From UBA7985 sp002711265 (lineage in GTDB: Bacteria; Pseudomonadota; Alphaproteobacteria; UBA7985): a stretch of DNA of 64,000 bases. A program made the position numbers and the translations under genes. The number at the start of each line of letters is the position of its first letter. Position 1 is the first letter of the stretch. The stretch is from positions 47,921-111,920 of the forward strand of contig CBFIBS010000010.1 in NCBI GenBank assembly GCA_965660945.1. Direction: 5' to 3'. This document shows positions 10,523 to 19,627 of this stretch, one piece after another. Under the pieces are notes generated by a model. It saw nothing but the letters and a program-made list of their open reading frames with translations, searched no databases and had not been told where the DNA came from.

Positions 10523-10572
10523 GCCGGTTGGCTCTCTCTCTCTCTTTGACAAACAAAACAGCTTATCTGGCT

Positions 10573-10827
10573 TCAGGGCTTGTGCACCCGCAGCGTCAGC
10601 CGGTGCCCGCCCGGCTCGGCGACCTGCGACAGCAATTCGTGACCGACGGTATCACAGAGCGCGCGGAAGTCTGCCGGCGCTTTGGGGTCGGTGACGCGCA
10701 CGCTGACTTCGGCGCCGTCATCGTAGTCGCGCAGCGCCTTGCGTGCCTTCAGCACCGGCAACGGGCATTTCAGCCCGGAAAGGTCCAGATCAACGCCCGG
10801 CGCTTCCGTGGCTTTCTCGGTGTTCAA
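10573..10827 (-). CDS. TusA-family sulfurtransferase
   Basis: An 84-residue TusA/SirA-like protein with the signature LDLSGLKCPLPVLKARKAL, in which the Cys of CPxP carries persulfide sulfur. TusA proteins relay sulfur for tRNA thiolation, molybdenum-cofactor maturation or sulfur oxidation. The start is TTG 10827, the only sensible initiation codon, with GGGAGG 8 bp upstream. It is divergent from the ArsR regulator gene and separated by about 50 bp from the deacetylase gene downstream. Confidence 0.88.
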   Translation of the reverse strand: MNTEKATEAPGVDLDLSGLKCPLPVLKARKALRDYDDGAEVSVRVTDPKAPADFRALCDTVGHELLSQVAEPGGHRLTLRVHKP

Positions 10828-10950
10828 TTCTCATCCTCCCGGGCCTGAGATGCGACAAAATGATATGTCTGGAGCCATGGTTTCGGCAGATATACCAAGA
10901 ATATAAGGCCCAGCCGTTGACTTTAGAAAGCAGCGAGAAACATCCCTACT

Positions 10951-11337
10951 ATGGAATCGCACAACGATACCCCGGCGGGCAACGGTGGGGCCGACTTCGA
11001 TCTGTCGTCGGCCAGCCGTCTGCTACGCTCCATGTCCAACGACCGCAGGCTCCGCATCCTGATGCTGCTGCGTTCGCGGGAAATGGCCGTGGGCGAAATC
11101 GCCAAGCAGGTCAACCTGAGCCAGTCGGCCCTGTCGCAGCACCTCGGGATTCTCCGCTCTGACGGCCTCGTCAACACCCGCCGGCAGGCGCAGTCGATCT
11201 TCTACAGCCTCGCCTCGGACAAGGCCCTGACGCTGCTGGAAAGCGTCGAACAGCTGTTTTCGCTGTCAGCGACGGGTTTCAACCGCGACAACGTCGAGCA
11301 CGTCGATTTCCGCCAGCAGTCTCGCTCTCAGACATAA
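10951..11337 (+). CDS. ArsR-family winged-helix transcriptional regulator
   Basis: A 128-residue regulator with the ArsR core: LLRSMSNDRRLRILMLL, then recognition-helix region VNLSQSALSQHLGILRSDG and the wing VNTRRQAQSIFYSL. It contains no cysteine, so it cannot be a thiol- or persulfide-sensing ArsR protein of the BigR/SqrR type despite facing a TusA gene. The effector is unknown. The C-terminal tail (NVEHVDFRQQSRSQT) is hydrophilic and outside the family core. Divergent transcription from tusA suggests autoregulation and possible control of the tusA side, which is inference only. Confidence 0.88.
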   Translation: MESHNDTPAGNGGADFDLSSASRLLRSMSNDRRLRILMLLRSREMAVGEIAKQVNLSQSALSQHLGILRSDGLVNTRRQAQSIFYSLASDKALTLLESVEQLFSLSATGFNRDNVEHVDFRQQSRSQT

Positions 11338-11518
11338 GCCAGCCTTCATCGGAGCCTCCGCCGCTGCACGCGGGCCGCTGAACCCGGCGGACAAACCGCG
11401 CGCATGTGCAATCGCCTGACTGGCTCGGGCTGACCTTCGGCCGCGCCCTTGGTCTCGCCCTTGCCCTTGCCCATGCCTTCGCTATCGCGGTTAAGCGACA
11501 GCCTTGTTAAAGAGTGGC

Positions 11519-12295
11519 ATGTTTGATCTTTCCCTTTCTGATGATGGCCACCTTGCGCGCCTGACGCTGCGCGCGCCCGAGCGGCTGAACGCGCTCCGGC
11601 GGGACGACTGGCGGGCGCTGGCCGACTTGCTGAACCAGCGCGTCAGTCCGCTGCCCGGTTTGCGGGCGCTGCTGATCTGCGGCGAAGGGCCTCGCGCCTT
11701 CTGCGCCGGGGGTGACATCAAGGAGTTTGCCGATATCCGGTTGGGCGCGGATGCGGCTCAGGCCTACAATCACGATGTGGATCAGGCCCTCCGGGCTCTG
11801 GCGGCGGTGCCGGTGCCGACCCTCGTCCGTATTCATGCGAACTGCTTCGGCGGCGGGCTGATGCTCGCGCTGGCCTGTGATCTTAGATACGCGGCGGTCG
11901 ACGCCGGGTTCTGCGCGCCGCCGGCCAAGATGGGCTTTACCTACAACATGGTTGCGCTTGAGCGCCTCGAAGCGCTGGTCGGGCCTGGGGCTTGCCGCGA
12001 TCTGCTATTCACCGCGCGGACCCTCGACGCGGCCGAAGCCCTGTCCATCGGGCTGGTCAACGACGTCAGCCCGGATGTGGCGGCGCTCGACGCGCTGCTC
12101 GATGCGCGGCTGGCGCAGATCCTCGCCCTCGCGCCGCTGTCCCACCGGGCGCACAAACGGCTTTTTGATGAAAGACCTGAGCCGGACTCTCTGGCGGAGC
12201 GGCACCTGACTGACCATCTCTATGACAGCGAAGACTATCGGCAGGCCGTCGATGCTTTCATCCGTCGAAACAAGCCCGAATTCAAAGGTCAGTAA
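11519..12295 (+). CDS. Enoyl-CoA hydratase/isomerase family protein
   Basis: A 258-residue crotonase-fold protein. It shows the oxyanion-hole segments GPRAFCAGGDIKEFAD and HANCFGGGLMLALACDLRYA and the usual C-terminal acyl-CoA-binding helices. The residues at the catalytic glutamate positions are not the standard pair, so hydratase activity is not certain and isomerase or thioesterase-like chemistry is possible. ATG 11519 is favoured over an upstream in-frame TTG. It is followed after 4 bp by the S49 peptidase gene, so the two are probably co-transcribed. About 180 bp without a gene precedes it. Confidence 0.8.
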   Translation: MFDLSLSDDGHLARLTLRAPERLNALRRDDWRALADLLNQRVSPLPGLRALLICGEGPRAFCAGGDIKEFADIRLGADAAQAYNHDVDQALRALAAVPVPTLVRIHANCFGGGLMLALACDLRYAAVDAGFCAPPAKMGFTYNMVALERLEALVGPGACRDLLFTARTLDAAEALSIGLVNDVSPDVAALDALLDARLAQILALAPLSHRAHKRLFDERPEPDSLAERHLTDHLYDSEDYRQAVDAFIRRNKPEFKGQ

Positions 12296-12299
12296 CCCG

Positions 12300-13181
12300 A
12301 TGCTCAGCAAAATCCCCGTCCTTGGCCGCCTGTTCCGGGGTGGCGCCGCCGCTTCCGGCCCGGTCCATGTCCTGCGTCTGCATGGGGTCATCAGCCCGTC
12401 CCGCAGCAACGGACCGTTGGGCGGCAGTGGCCCGGTGCTCAATCTCGAAGGCCTCGCCGCCGATATTGAAAAGGCCTTCAAGCCCAAGGATGTTGCCGCC
12501 GTCGCCCTGCTGATCAACTCGCCGGGCGGCAGCCCGGTGCAGTCAAACCTGATCGCCGCCCGCATCCGCCAGCTGGCCGACGAAAAACAGGTGCCCGTGC
12601 TGGCCTTCACCGAAGACGTGGCCGCCAGCGGCGGTTACTGGCTGGCTTGCGCCGCCGATGAGATTTTTGCTGATCCGGCGTCGATTGTCGGCTCGATCGG
12701 GGTGATCAGCGGTGGTTTCGGCTTCACCGGCCTGATGGAGAAGCTCGGCGTCGACCGGCGGCTCTATACGGCGGGTGAGAACAAGTCCCGGCTTGACCCC
12801 TTCAGCGAGGAACGCCCCGCTGACGTCGAATGGATCAAGGACCTGCAGCTGGATCTGCATGAAATCTTCCGCCGCTACGTCGAAACCCGCCGCTCGGGGC
12901 GGTTCACGGTCGACGACCCGCGCGCGCTGATGAACGGGGACGTATTCCTCGGCGACAAGGCGCTCGAAGTCGGGCTGGTTGACGGTCTGGGCGACATGCG
13001 CTCGACCCTGCGCGCACGCTTCGGCGACAAGGTTCGCATCAAGCTGATCAACAAGCCCAAGCGCGGCCTGCCGCTGCTGGGCCTGCTCGGCTCGGGTGGT
13101 GGAGGTGCAGGCAGCGACCCGCTGAGCACCGCCGTCACGGCGCTCGAACACCGGGCGCTCTGGGGCCGATACGGGCTCTAG
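12300..13181 (+). CDS. S49-family (SppA-like) serine peptidase
   Basis: A 293-residue short-form signal-peptide-peptidase homologue. The nucleophile serine sits in DVAASGGYWLACAADEIFAD and the general-base lysine in AGENKSRLDPFSEERP, the Ser/Lys dyad of clan SK. INSPGGSPVQSN forms the oxyanion-hole loop. There is no clear N-terminal membrane anchor, only a weakly hydrophobic start, so it may be cytoplasmic or peripherally membrane-bound. SppA-type enzymes degrade cleaved signal peptides and membrane-protein fragments. It is coupled to the enoyl-CoA hydratase gene. Confidence 0.86.
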   Translation: MLSKIPVLGRLFRGGAAASGPVHVLRLHGVISPSRSNGPLGGSGPVLNLEGLAADIEKAFKPKDVAAVALLINSPGGSPVQSNLIAARIRQLADEKQVPVLAFTEDVAASGGYWLACAADEIFADPASIVGSIGVISGGFGFTGLMEKLGVDRRLYTAGENKSRLDPFSEERPADVEWIKDLQLDLHEIFRRYVETRRSGRFTVDDPRALMNGDVFLGDKALEVGLVDGLGDMRSTLRARFGDKVRIKLINKPKRGLPLLGLLGSGGGGAGSDPLSTAVTALEHRALWGRYGL

Positions 13182-13322
13182 ATTGCCTGGTGGGCCGGAT
13201 CTGAGAGCCGTTTGCACGGGCGTTTGCCCGGGCAAGGGTTGCAGCCGGGGCGGGGGCGGTCCCTGAGATCGCGGCTGTATCCCGCGCTGGCTTGGGGTTA
13301 GTCTCCGCGCTGAACGTGACCC

Positions 13323-14288
13323 GTGACCAGCCCGCGAGAGCCAGACGCCGTGACCTTCCAGAAACAACAGGCCGACAAGGCCACCTGTTTTCAACGCCTT
13401 GTGCTGAACCTGCAGACCTACTGGGCCGAGCAGGGCTGCGTGGTGCTGCAGCCCTACGACATGGAAGTCGGCGCGGGGACCTTCCACCCGGCGACGACGC
13501 TGCGTTCGATCGGCGATACCATCTGGAATGCTGCCTACGTCCAGCCTTCGCGCCGCCCTACCGATGGTCGCTACGGGGCCAACCCCAACCGGCTGCAGCA
13601 CTACTATCAGTTTCAGGTTCTGATGAAGCCGAGCCCGATCGATGCACAGGCGCTGTATCTGGGGTCGCTGGAGGTGCTGGGCATCGACCTGCAGAAGCAC
13701 GACGTGCGCTTTGTCGAGGATGACTGGGAAAGCCCGACTCTCGGCGCCTGGGGCCTGGGCTGGGAAATCTGGTGTGACGGCATGGAAGTGAGCCAGTTCA
13801 CCTACTTCCAGCAGGTCGGCGGCATCGACTGTCACCCGGTCCCGCTGGAGCTGACCTACGGGCTCGAACGCCTGATCATTTACGTGCAAGGCGTCGACAA
13901 CGTCTACGAACTGGATTGGGACGGCATCCCGACCGAGGAGGGCGGCAAGTGCTACGGTGACGTCTTCCTGCAGGCCGAGCAGGAGTTCTCCGCCTACAAC
14001 TTCGAGCACGCCGACACCGAAGCCCTGTTCCAGCACTTCAAGGACGCCGAAGCCATGTCCCGGCACCTGCTGGCGCAGGACCCGCCGCTGTCGCTGCCGG
14101 CCTATGACCAGACCATGAAGGCCTCGCACCTGTTCAACCTGCTCGACGCGCGCGGGGTGATCTCGGTGACAGAACGACAGGCCTATATCGGCCGGGTGCG
14201 GGCGCTGGCGCGCGGTTGCGCCGAGGCCTGGGCGGACAGCCCCGGTGGGCGGGGTGTCCAACCCGCGCCGATGTCGGTGGAGGCCTGA
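13323..14288 (+). CDS. glyQ: Glycyl-tRNA synthetase alpha subunit
   Basis: A subunit of the bacterial-type tetrameric GlyRS. It carries class II aminoacylation motifs, for example FHPATTLRSIGDTIWNAAY, ANPNRLQHYYQFQV and GWEIWCDGMEVSQFTYFQQ. Length (321 aa from GTG 13323) is slightly above the usual 290-310, and an in-frame GTG at 13350 (VTFQKQQADK) would give a more typical N-terminus. No ATG is available before the conserved core. The C-terminal ~15 residues (PGGRGVQPAPMSVEA) are a low-complexity extension. glyS follows after 2 bp. Confidence 0.96.
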   Translation: MTSPREPDAVTFQKQQADKATCFQRLVLNLQTYWAEQGCVVLQPYDMEVGAGTFHPATTLRSIGDTIWNAAYVQPSRRPTDGRYGANPNRLQHYYQFQVLMKPSPIDAQALYLGSLEVLGIDLQKHDVRFVEDDWESPTLGAWGLGWEIWCDGMEVSQFTYFQQVGGIDCHPVPLELTYGLERLIIYVQGVDNVYELDWDGIPTEEGGKCYGDVFLQAEQEFSAYNFEHADTEALFQHFKDAEAMSRHLLAQDPPLSLPAYDQTMKASHLFNLLDARGVISVTERQAYIGRVRALARGCAEAWADSPGGRGVQPAPMSVEA

Positions 14289-14290
14289 TC

Positions 14291-16438
14291 ATGAGCACGA
14301 ACACGACTTCAACCGTGACTTCCGGCGCGACCGACAGCCTGCTGATCGACCTGTTTTCCGAGGAAATCCCGGCGCGGATGCAGAAGACCGCCGCCCATGA
14401 CTTTGCCCGCCTGCTGACCGACGCGCTCAAGGCCGAAGGGCTGGAAACCGGCGCTGTGCAGGTTTGGTACGCCCCCCGGCACCTCACCGTGCGGATCGAT
14501 GGTATCCCGGTTGCGCAGGCCGACCGTACCGAAGAACGCCGTGGTCCGCGTGAAGGCGCACCCGAGCAGGCCGTCGCCGGCTTCCTCAGCGCCAATGGCC
14601 TTGGGTCGCTGGATCAGGCCGAGCTGCGCGAGACGCCCAAGGGCAACTTCTATTTCGCTGTCCGGCACGTGCAGGGACAGCAGACTATCGACCTGCTACC
14701 CGGCCTGATCGAAGCCGCGATCCGCGATCTCAGCTGGCCCAAGTCCATGCGCTGGGGCCGCGGCACCTTCCGCTGGGTGCGCCCGCTGCACCGGATTGTC
14801 GCGCTGTTCGGTGATGCCGTGGTGCCCGGCGCGCTCGATCTGGGCAACGATGTCAGCCTGCCCTTCGGCCGTGAGACCGAGGGCCACCGCTTTTCCGGTG
14901 ACGGTGCGGTGTCGCTTGGCACGCCGGACGACTTCACCGATGCGCTGCGCACGGGCTTTGTCATGGTCGACCCGCAGGAGCGCGCCGAGGCTATTCTGAC
15001 CGGCGCGCGCGCGGCGGCCAAGGCCGTGGGCTGCAGCCTGATCGAAGACGCGGGCCTGCTCGCCGAGGTGACGGGGTTGGTCGAATGGCCGACCATCGTC
15101 CGCGGGGCCATCCCTGAGCGGTTCATGGCCGTGCCCAAGGAGGTGCTGGTGCTGTCGATGAAGGAGCACCAGAAGTATTTCGCCCTGCAGCAGGCCGACG
15201 GCTCGCTGGCGCCGTTCTTTATCACCGTGGCCGACGGGCAGCGGCCAGCGGAGACCTTCGAGCGGATTGCCGGCGGCAACGAGCGGGTGCTCGCCGCGCG
15301 CCTTTCCGATGCTGAATTCTTCTGGAATCAGGACCGGAAGCAGAGCCTCGGTAGCCGGGTACCAGCGCTGTCTTCGATCGTCTTCCACGCCAAGCTGGGA
15401 ACCGTCGGCGACCGGCTGGACCGGCTCGGGCCGCTTGCGGCCTGGCTCAGCCAGTACATTCCCGGCGCCGACCGGGATGCTGCCCGGACCGCTGCACGGC
15501 TGTCCAAGGCCGATCTCACCACCGGCATGGTCGGTGAGTTCCCCGAGCTGCAGGGGGTCATGGGCGCCTACTACGCGCGACACGACGGCGAAAGCGATGC
15601 CGTTGCGGCAGCGGTGGCCGAGCACTATTCACCGCTGGGCCCGAACGACGCCTGCCCATCCGCACCGCTGTCTGTCGCGGTGGCTCTGGCTGACAAGATC
15701 GATGCACTGGTCGGGTTCTGGCGGATTGACGAGCGGCCGACGGGGTCCAAGGATCCCTTTGCCCTACGCCGTGCCGCGCTGGGTGTGGTGCGACTGATGG
15801 TCGAAAACGGCCTGCGGGTGCCGTTGATCGAGGCCTTTGCCGAAGCCGAGACGCTGTACGGCGACATCGGTGGTGAGGGCAGCGAGGGCGGCATCGGCAG
15901 TGACCTACTCGCCTTTATCGCCGACCGGATGAAGGTCACGCTCAAGGACAGCGGGCTGCGTCACGATTGGATCGCGGCCGTGTTCGAGGCTGGTAAGACC
16001 ATGGATGACGATCTGGTCCGGGTGACCCGCCGGGTCGAGGCGTTGCGTGATTTTGTCGGCACCGAAGCGGGCGTGGACCTGCTTGCCGGCTACCGTCGCG
16101 CCGCCAATATCCTCCGCGCCGAGGAGAAGAAGGCCAGCAACGAGACCGGGCGCGGTCTGCGTCTGGGTGCCGTCGATCCGACCTTGTTCGAGGACGAAGC
16201 CGAACGCGCCCTGCACGCCGCCCTGTCCGCTTCGCAGGCCGAGACGCTACTGGCAGCCGAGGATTATGCGGGAACCTTCGGGGAGCTGGCCGGGCTCCGT
16301 GGGCCGATCGATACCTTCTTTGAAGGGGTTATGGTCAATGCTGACGCGGCTCAAGTGCGGGAAAACCGCCTCGCGCTCCTGTCGCAGTTCATCGGGTCGG
16401 TCGATAAAGTGGTTCGCTTGTCGGCGCTTGAGGGCTAA
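14291..16438 (+). CDS. glyS: Glycyl-tRNA synthetase beta subunit
   Basis: A 715-residue beta subunit which, with GlyQ, charges tRNA-Gly. The N-terminal block LLIDLFSEEIPARMQ and motifs MRWGRGTFRWVRPLHRIVAL, MKEHQKYFALQQADG and DKIDALVGFW are diagnostic. The C-terminal region contains the DALR-type anticodon-binding domain. ATG 14291 is preceded by GGAGG (14278-14282) inside the glyQ end. The 127 bp after it hold no recognisable feature before the PPDK-like gene. Confidence 0.96.
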   Translation: MSTNTTSTVTSGATDSLLIDLFSEEIPARMQKTAAHDFARLLTDALKAEGLETGAVQVWYAPRHLTVRIDGIPVAQADRTEERRGPREGAPEQAVAGFLSANGLGSLDQAELRETPKGNFYFAVRHVQGQQTIDLLPGLIEAAIRDLSWPKSMRWGRGTFRWVRPLHRIVALFGDAVVPGALDLGNDVSLPFGRETEGHRFSGDGAVSLGTPDDFTDALRTGFVMVDPQERAEAILTGARAAAKAVGCSLIEDAGLLAEVTGLVEWPTIVRGAIPERFMAVPKEVLVLSMKEHQKYFALQQADGSLAPFFITVADGQRPAETFERIAGGNERVLAARLSDAEFFWNQDRKQSLGSRVPALSSIVFHAKLGTVGDRLDRLGPLAAWLSQYIPGADRDAARTAARLSKADLTTGMVGEFPELQGVMGAYYARHDGESDAVAAAVAEHYSPLGPNDACPSAPLSVAVALADKIDALVGFWRIDERPTGSKDPFALRRAALGVVRLMVENGLRVPLIEAFAEAETLYGDIGGEGSEGGIGSDLLAFIADRMKVTLKDSGLRHDWIAAVFEAGKTMDDDLVRVTRRVEALRDFVGTEAGVDLLAGYRRAANILRAEEKKASNETGRGLRLGAVDPTLFEDEAERALHAALSASQAETLLAAEDYAGTFGELAGLRGPIDTFFEGVMVNADAAQVRENRLALLSQFIGSVDKVVRLSALEG

Positions 16439-16565
16439 ATTCCGGCCCCTTCGCCTTGCCGGCCCTCCGGGTCGCACCACTATCCCCGCTAACCGCTGTT
16501 TCTGACCCCTTACCCGGGCCCGTTTCCGCGTCCTGAATTTCACCCGCGCCCGGCATGGGATCGCC

Positions 16566-18665
16566 GTGGCGGATTTGACGAGAGCTTGCTTATCCATGGG
16601 ATTGGTAACCGACCGGCTCGATAGACTGGCCAAGGCAGGCCTGCCCGTCTCTGCTGTGCGCTATTTTGCTGACGAAGACGCCCTGCGGGCTGGTCTCGGC
16701 GCGCATGAGCACGGGATTTCGCTGCGGTATGAGGGCGCGCGGCTGCGGTCCGCTAGCCCGTTGACTGTGATTGAGTCGGCGCTGGGTTCGGGGCTCGACA
16801 CGGCCCTCGATGCACAGAAGCAGGCGCTGGAGCGCGCGCGCATGCTCGGTCTCGCCGACGGCGGTGGCGCAGATCAGGGCGATGGTGCTGTGGCGTCGGT
16901 GGGCTGGATCGTGCAGGAGACGCCCACCGCCACGCTGGTCGAGGTCGACAGCCGGGACGCGGCGAGCGGCGCACCGACAGGTCACGATCTGGTTGCGCAG
17001 GCCGAGGCCGCCCTGGGCCGACCGCTGAAGCTGACCATCGCAGAGGGCGTGATTTTTGATGTAGAGCCGCTGAACCTTGCTTCTCAGGCCAAGTTTGCTG
17101 CGCTGGTGGACATGGTTGAAAACGGCAGCCTCAGCCAATCCGAAGGCTTGCGCCTGATCTCGGCGCCGGATCTTGAAGAACTGCTGCACCCGCGTCTGGC
17201 CCCCGGGGGTGAGAACCTGACCATTGCCCGCGGCATCAATGCCAGCCCCGGCGCCGTTGCGGGCCGGATCTATTTTTCGGCGCGAGACGCGATCGACGTG
17301 GCGCAGACCTCTGGCGCCGGTCCCGTGCTGCTGGTGCGCAAGGAAACCACACCTGAAGATATCCGCGCCATCACCGTGGCCGCGGGTGTTGTGACCCGGG
17401 CAGGCGGCATGACCAGCCACGCCGCGGTGATCGCGCGCGGGCTGGGCAAGCCCTGCGTCGTCGGCGTGCGGGAAATGGACGTAGACCCGGAGACGCGGAC
17501 GCTGCGGATCGGTGATCAGCTGTTCTACGAGGGCGACTGGCTAACCATCGACGGCAGCTCCGGTCTGGTGCTGCCCGGGCGGGTTGAGACCCAGGAACCG
17601 AACCTGTCCGAGGCCTTTGACAAGATCATGGGTTGGTGCGATGCGACGCGGTCGATGGACGTGCTCGCCAATGCCGAGACGGTGGCTGAGGTCGAGCTGG
17701 CGCTGCGGTTCGGGGCGGAGGGCATCGGCCTGTGCCGGACCGAGCACATGTTCCTCAACGCGGAACGGCTCGGCGACGTGCAGAAGATGATCCTTGCCGA
17801 AACCATCGAGGCACGGGAGGCTGTGCTCAAGGAGTTGGAGCCGCTGGTGCAGGCGGAGTTCCTGCGCCTGCTGCTGGTGTTGCAGGGCAAGCCGGTCACC
17901 GTGCGGCTGCTGGACCCGCCGCTGCATGAGTTTCTGCCGACCGAGAGCGGTGAGATCGAACAGCTCGCTGAGACGACCGGGCTGGGGCTGCTGCGGGTAC
18001 AGCGGCGGCTGGAAGCCCTGCGCGAAGCCAACCCGATGATGGGGCTCCGCGGGTGCCGGCTGGGGATCATGTTCCCCGAGATTTATGAATCGCAGGTGAG
18101 GGCTCTCGTGGCTGCCTGTCGGCAGGCGCGCAAGCAGGGCGTCGAGCCACGGGTGGACATCATGCTGCCGCTGATCTCCTCGGCCAGTGAGGTCACGATC
18201 CTGCGCGAACGGCTGGAGCCAATTGCGGCTGAGGACGCGCGTCAGGCCATTGGCATCGGTGCGATGATCGAAACGCCGAGGGCGTGCTTGCGCGCGGAAG
18301 AGATCGCGCGGGGCTGTGACTTCTTTTCGTTTGGGACCAACGACCTGACCCAGCTGGCCTTCGGCCTGTCGCGGGACGACGCTGGTACCTTTATGCCCGA
18401 GTACCGGAACCTCGGGCTGCTGGCCTACAACCCGTTCCGCGTGCTGGATGATCAGGGCGTGGGCGAGCTGCTGGCGATTGCTGTCGAACGCGGGCGGATC
18501 ACGCGGCACGACATGCCGATGGCGCTGTGTGGGGAGCAGGGGGCTGAACCTGAATCGGTGCGGCTGGCGCACAACCTCGGCTTTAACAGTGTGTCGTGTT
18601 CGCCCTATCGCGTGCCGATTGCCCGACTGGCTGCGGCGCAGGCTGCGCTGGGGGGTGAGCGTTAG
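16566..18665 (+). CDS. Pyruvate phosphate dikinase-like protein lacking the ATP-grasp domain
   Basis: A 699-residue protein (GTG start; ATG 16596 is the alternative). From about residue 190 it aligns by eye with pyruvate phosphate dikinase: a linker helix region, the swivelling phosphohistidine domain with catalytic H285 (GGMTSHAAVIARGLG), and the PEP/pyruvate TIM barrel (GIGLCRTEHMF, DPPLHEFLPT, GAMIETPRAC, FFSFGTNDLTQLAFG) with catalytic C655 (ALCGEQG). Full-length PPDK is about 880-900 residues because of an N-terminal ATP-grasp domain of about 340 residues. Here only about 190 unrecognisable residues precede the conserved part. The conserved LQTR-type motif at the ATP-grasp edge is replaced by DVEPLN. 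PEP-side chemistry looks intact, the nucleotide side does not. glyQS-ppdK adjacency is common in this class, so this may be an altered orthologue. Confidence 0.8.
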   Translation: MADLTRACLSMGLVTDRLDRLAKAGLPVSAVRYFADEDALRAGLGAHEHGISLRYEGARLRSASPLTVIESALGSGLDTALDAQKQALERARMLGLADGGGADQGDGAVASVGWIVQETPTATLVEVDSRDAASGAPTGHDLVAQAEAALGRPLKLTIAEGVIFDVEPLNLASQAKFAALVDMVENGSLSQSEGLRLISAPDLEELLHPRLAPGGENLTIARGINASPGAVAGRIYFSARDAIDVAQTSGAGPVLLVRKETTPEDIRAITVAAGVVTRAGGMTSHAAVIARGLGKPCVVGVREMDVDPETRTLRIGDQLFYEGDWLTIDGSSGLVLPGRVETQEPNLSEAFDKIMGWCDATRSMDVLANAETVAEVELALRFGAEGIGLCRTEHMFLNAERLGDVQKMILAETIEAREAVLKELEPLVQAEFLRLLLVLQGKPVTVRLLDPPLHEFLPTESGEIEQLAETTGLGLLRVQRRLEALREANPMMGLRGCRLGIMFPEIYESQVRALVAACRQARKQGVEPRVDIMLPLISSASEVTILRERLEPIAAEDARQAIGIGAMIETPRACLRAEEIARGCDFFSFGTNDLTQLAFGLSRDDAGTFMPEYRNLGLLAYNPFRVLDDQGVGELLAIAVERGRITRHDMPMALCGEQGAEPESVRLAHNLGFNSVSCSPYRVPIARLAAAQAALGGER

Positions 18666-18679
18666 CGTTTTTTCCGGGT

Positions 18680-19585
18680 TCAGGGCTTGGGTGGTGCGAC
18701 AGCATCCGGGTCGGCACTGATGCTCACCGCAGCGCCACCCTCAGCCCGCAGCCTCTCGCCGATGGTCTCGTGCCGGATCAGCCCGAGCGCAGTCCCACCT
18801 ACGGCGGTCAGGACCTCGCCTGCCTGCCGCTCCCCGGCAAGCACGGCTTCTCCGGGCTGCAAAGCTGCCTCAGACGACAGCGCCATCAGACGTTTCTTGC
18901 CCAGATTGCGGTACTTCATCCTCGCCGTGACTTCCTGCCCGACGTAACACCCCTTTCTGAAGTCCAACCCCCCGAGGCGTTCGAACCCGCTCTCCATCAG
19001 CAGCGCCTTGTTGGGTTTGAGATCAACCGGTCCCTCGGGAACGACGGCGGCGATCCGGGCGCGGTCATAGTCCTGCCGAATACCCGCCCCGGCCGGTTCA
19101 TCGTCGCCAGCGGCGATGCTCCAGTCCGGTCCAAGCACCCGCCATCCTAGGCGATCGGACCGGGGATCGGCAAAAGTCACTGCGCCGCCATCCATTCCCG
19201 CACCGGGTTGGTCGTCGCCGGTGTGCAGCTTCGACGCCTGCTGCGCTTCTTCCTGCTGAAGGGCGGCCGGGTTCAGCGGCAAGACCACACCGACCCCCCA
19301 GTCTTCCAGCAGCGCGAGGTCCACCGCCGCCCGCAGCTTGTACATCCGCAGTCGCTTGTCGAAGTCGCTGCCTCTCGGGAAGTCGATCAGGATCCGGTCC
19401 CTGTCCGTGTAGCAAAGCACGTCGGCCAGCAGCTTCCCCTGTGGGGTCAGCAGCGCAGCAAAGGCTGCACCGCCCTCGTCCTTGGCCACGTCCGCGCTCA
19501 GCAGGGTGTTGAGAAAATCGAAGCGGTCCTCGCCTGATACCGCGAGCACGGCGCGATCATCGAGCCGGCACAGCGGCGCCGTCAT
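18680..19585 (-). CDS. ygfZ: YgfZ/GcvT-domain tetrahydrofolate-binding protein
   Basis: A 301-residue member of the YgfZ (IBA57-like) family, related to the glycine-cleavage T protein, which helps repair or assemble certain Fe-S enzymes with folate. The diagnostic motif KGCYVGQE (GLDFRKGCYVGQEVTARM) is present, and the N-terminal block VSGEDRFDFLNTLLSADV fits. The gene converges on the PPDK-like gene with 14 bp between stops. The C-terminal 10-15 residues (ADPDAVAPPKP) are unstructured. Confidence 0.9.
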   Translation of the reverse strand: MTAPLCRLDDRAVLAVSGEDRFDFLNTLLSADVAKDEGGAAFAALLTPQGKLLADVLCYTDRDRILIDFPRGSDFDKRLRMYKLRAAVDLALLEDWGVGVVLPLNPAALQQEEAQQASKLHTGDDQPGAGMDGGAVTFADPRSDRLGWRVLGPDWSIAAGDDEPAGAGIRQDYDRARIAAVVPEGPVDLKPNKALLMESGFERLGGLDFRKGCYVGQEVTARMKYRNLGKKRLMALSSEAALQPGEAVLAGERQAGEVLTAVGGTALGLIRHETIGERLRAEGGAAVSISADPDAVAPPKP

Positions 19586-19627
19586 CTCGGCCGCCTCCCA
19601 GCCTCAGCCCGGAGGGTCATCCGGGGC

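Noticed and set aside
10573..11337. Idea that tusA and the divergent ArsR gene form a persulfide-sensing pair
   Set aside because: The ArsR protein contains no cysteine, so the known persulfide-sensing mechanism is impossible.
13292..13723. Alternative 143-residue frame overlapping the start of glyQ
   Set aside because: The overlapping frame encodes the conserved class II synthetase sequence, so the alternative cannot be the gene.
12543..14261. 572-residue open frame on the minus strand across the S49 peptidase, glyQ and glyS start
   Set aside because: It is antisense to three strongly recognised genes. Long antisense frames are expected in GC-rich DNA, and the translation has no domain or credible start.
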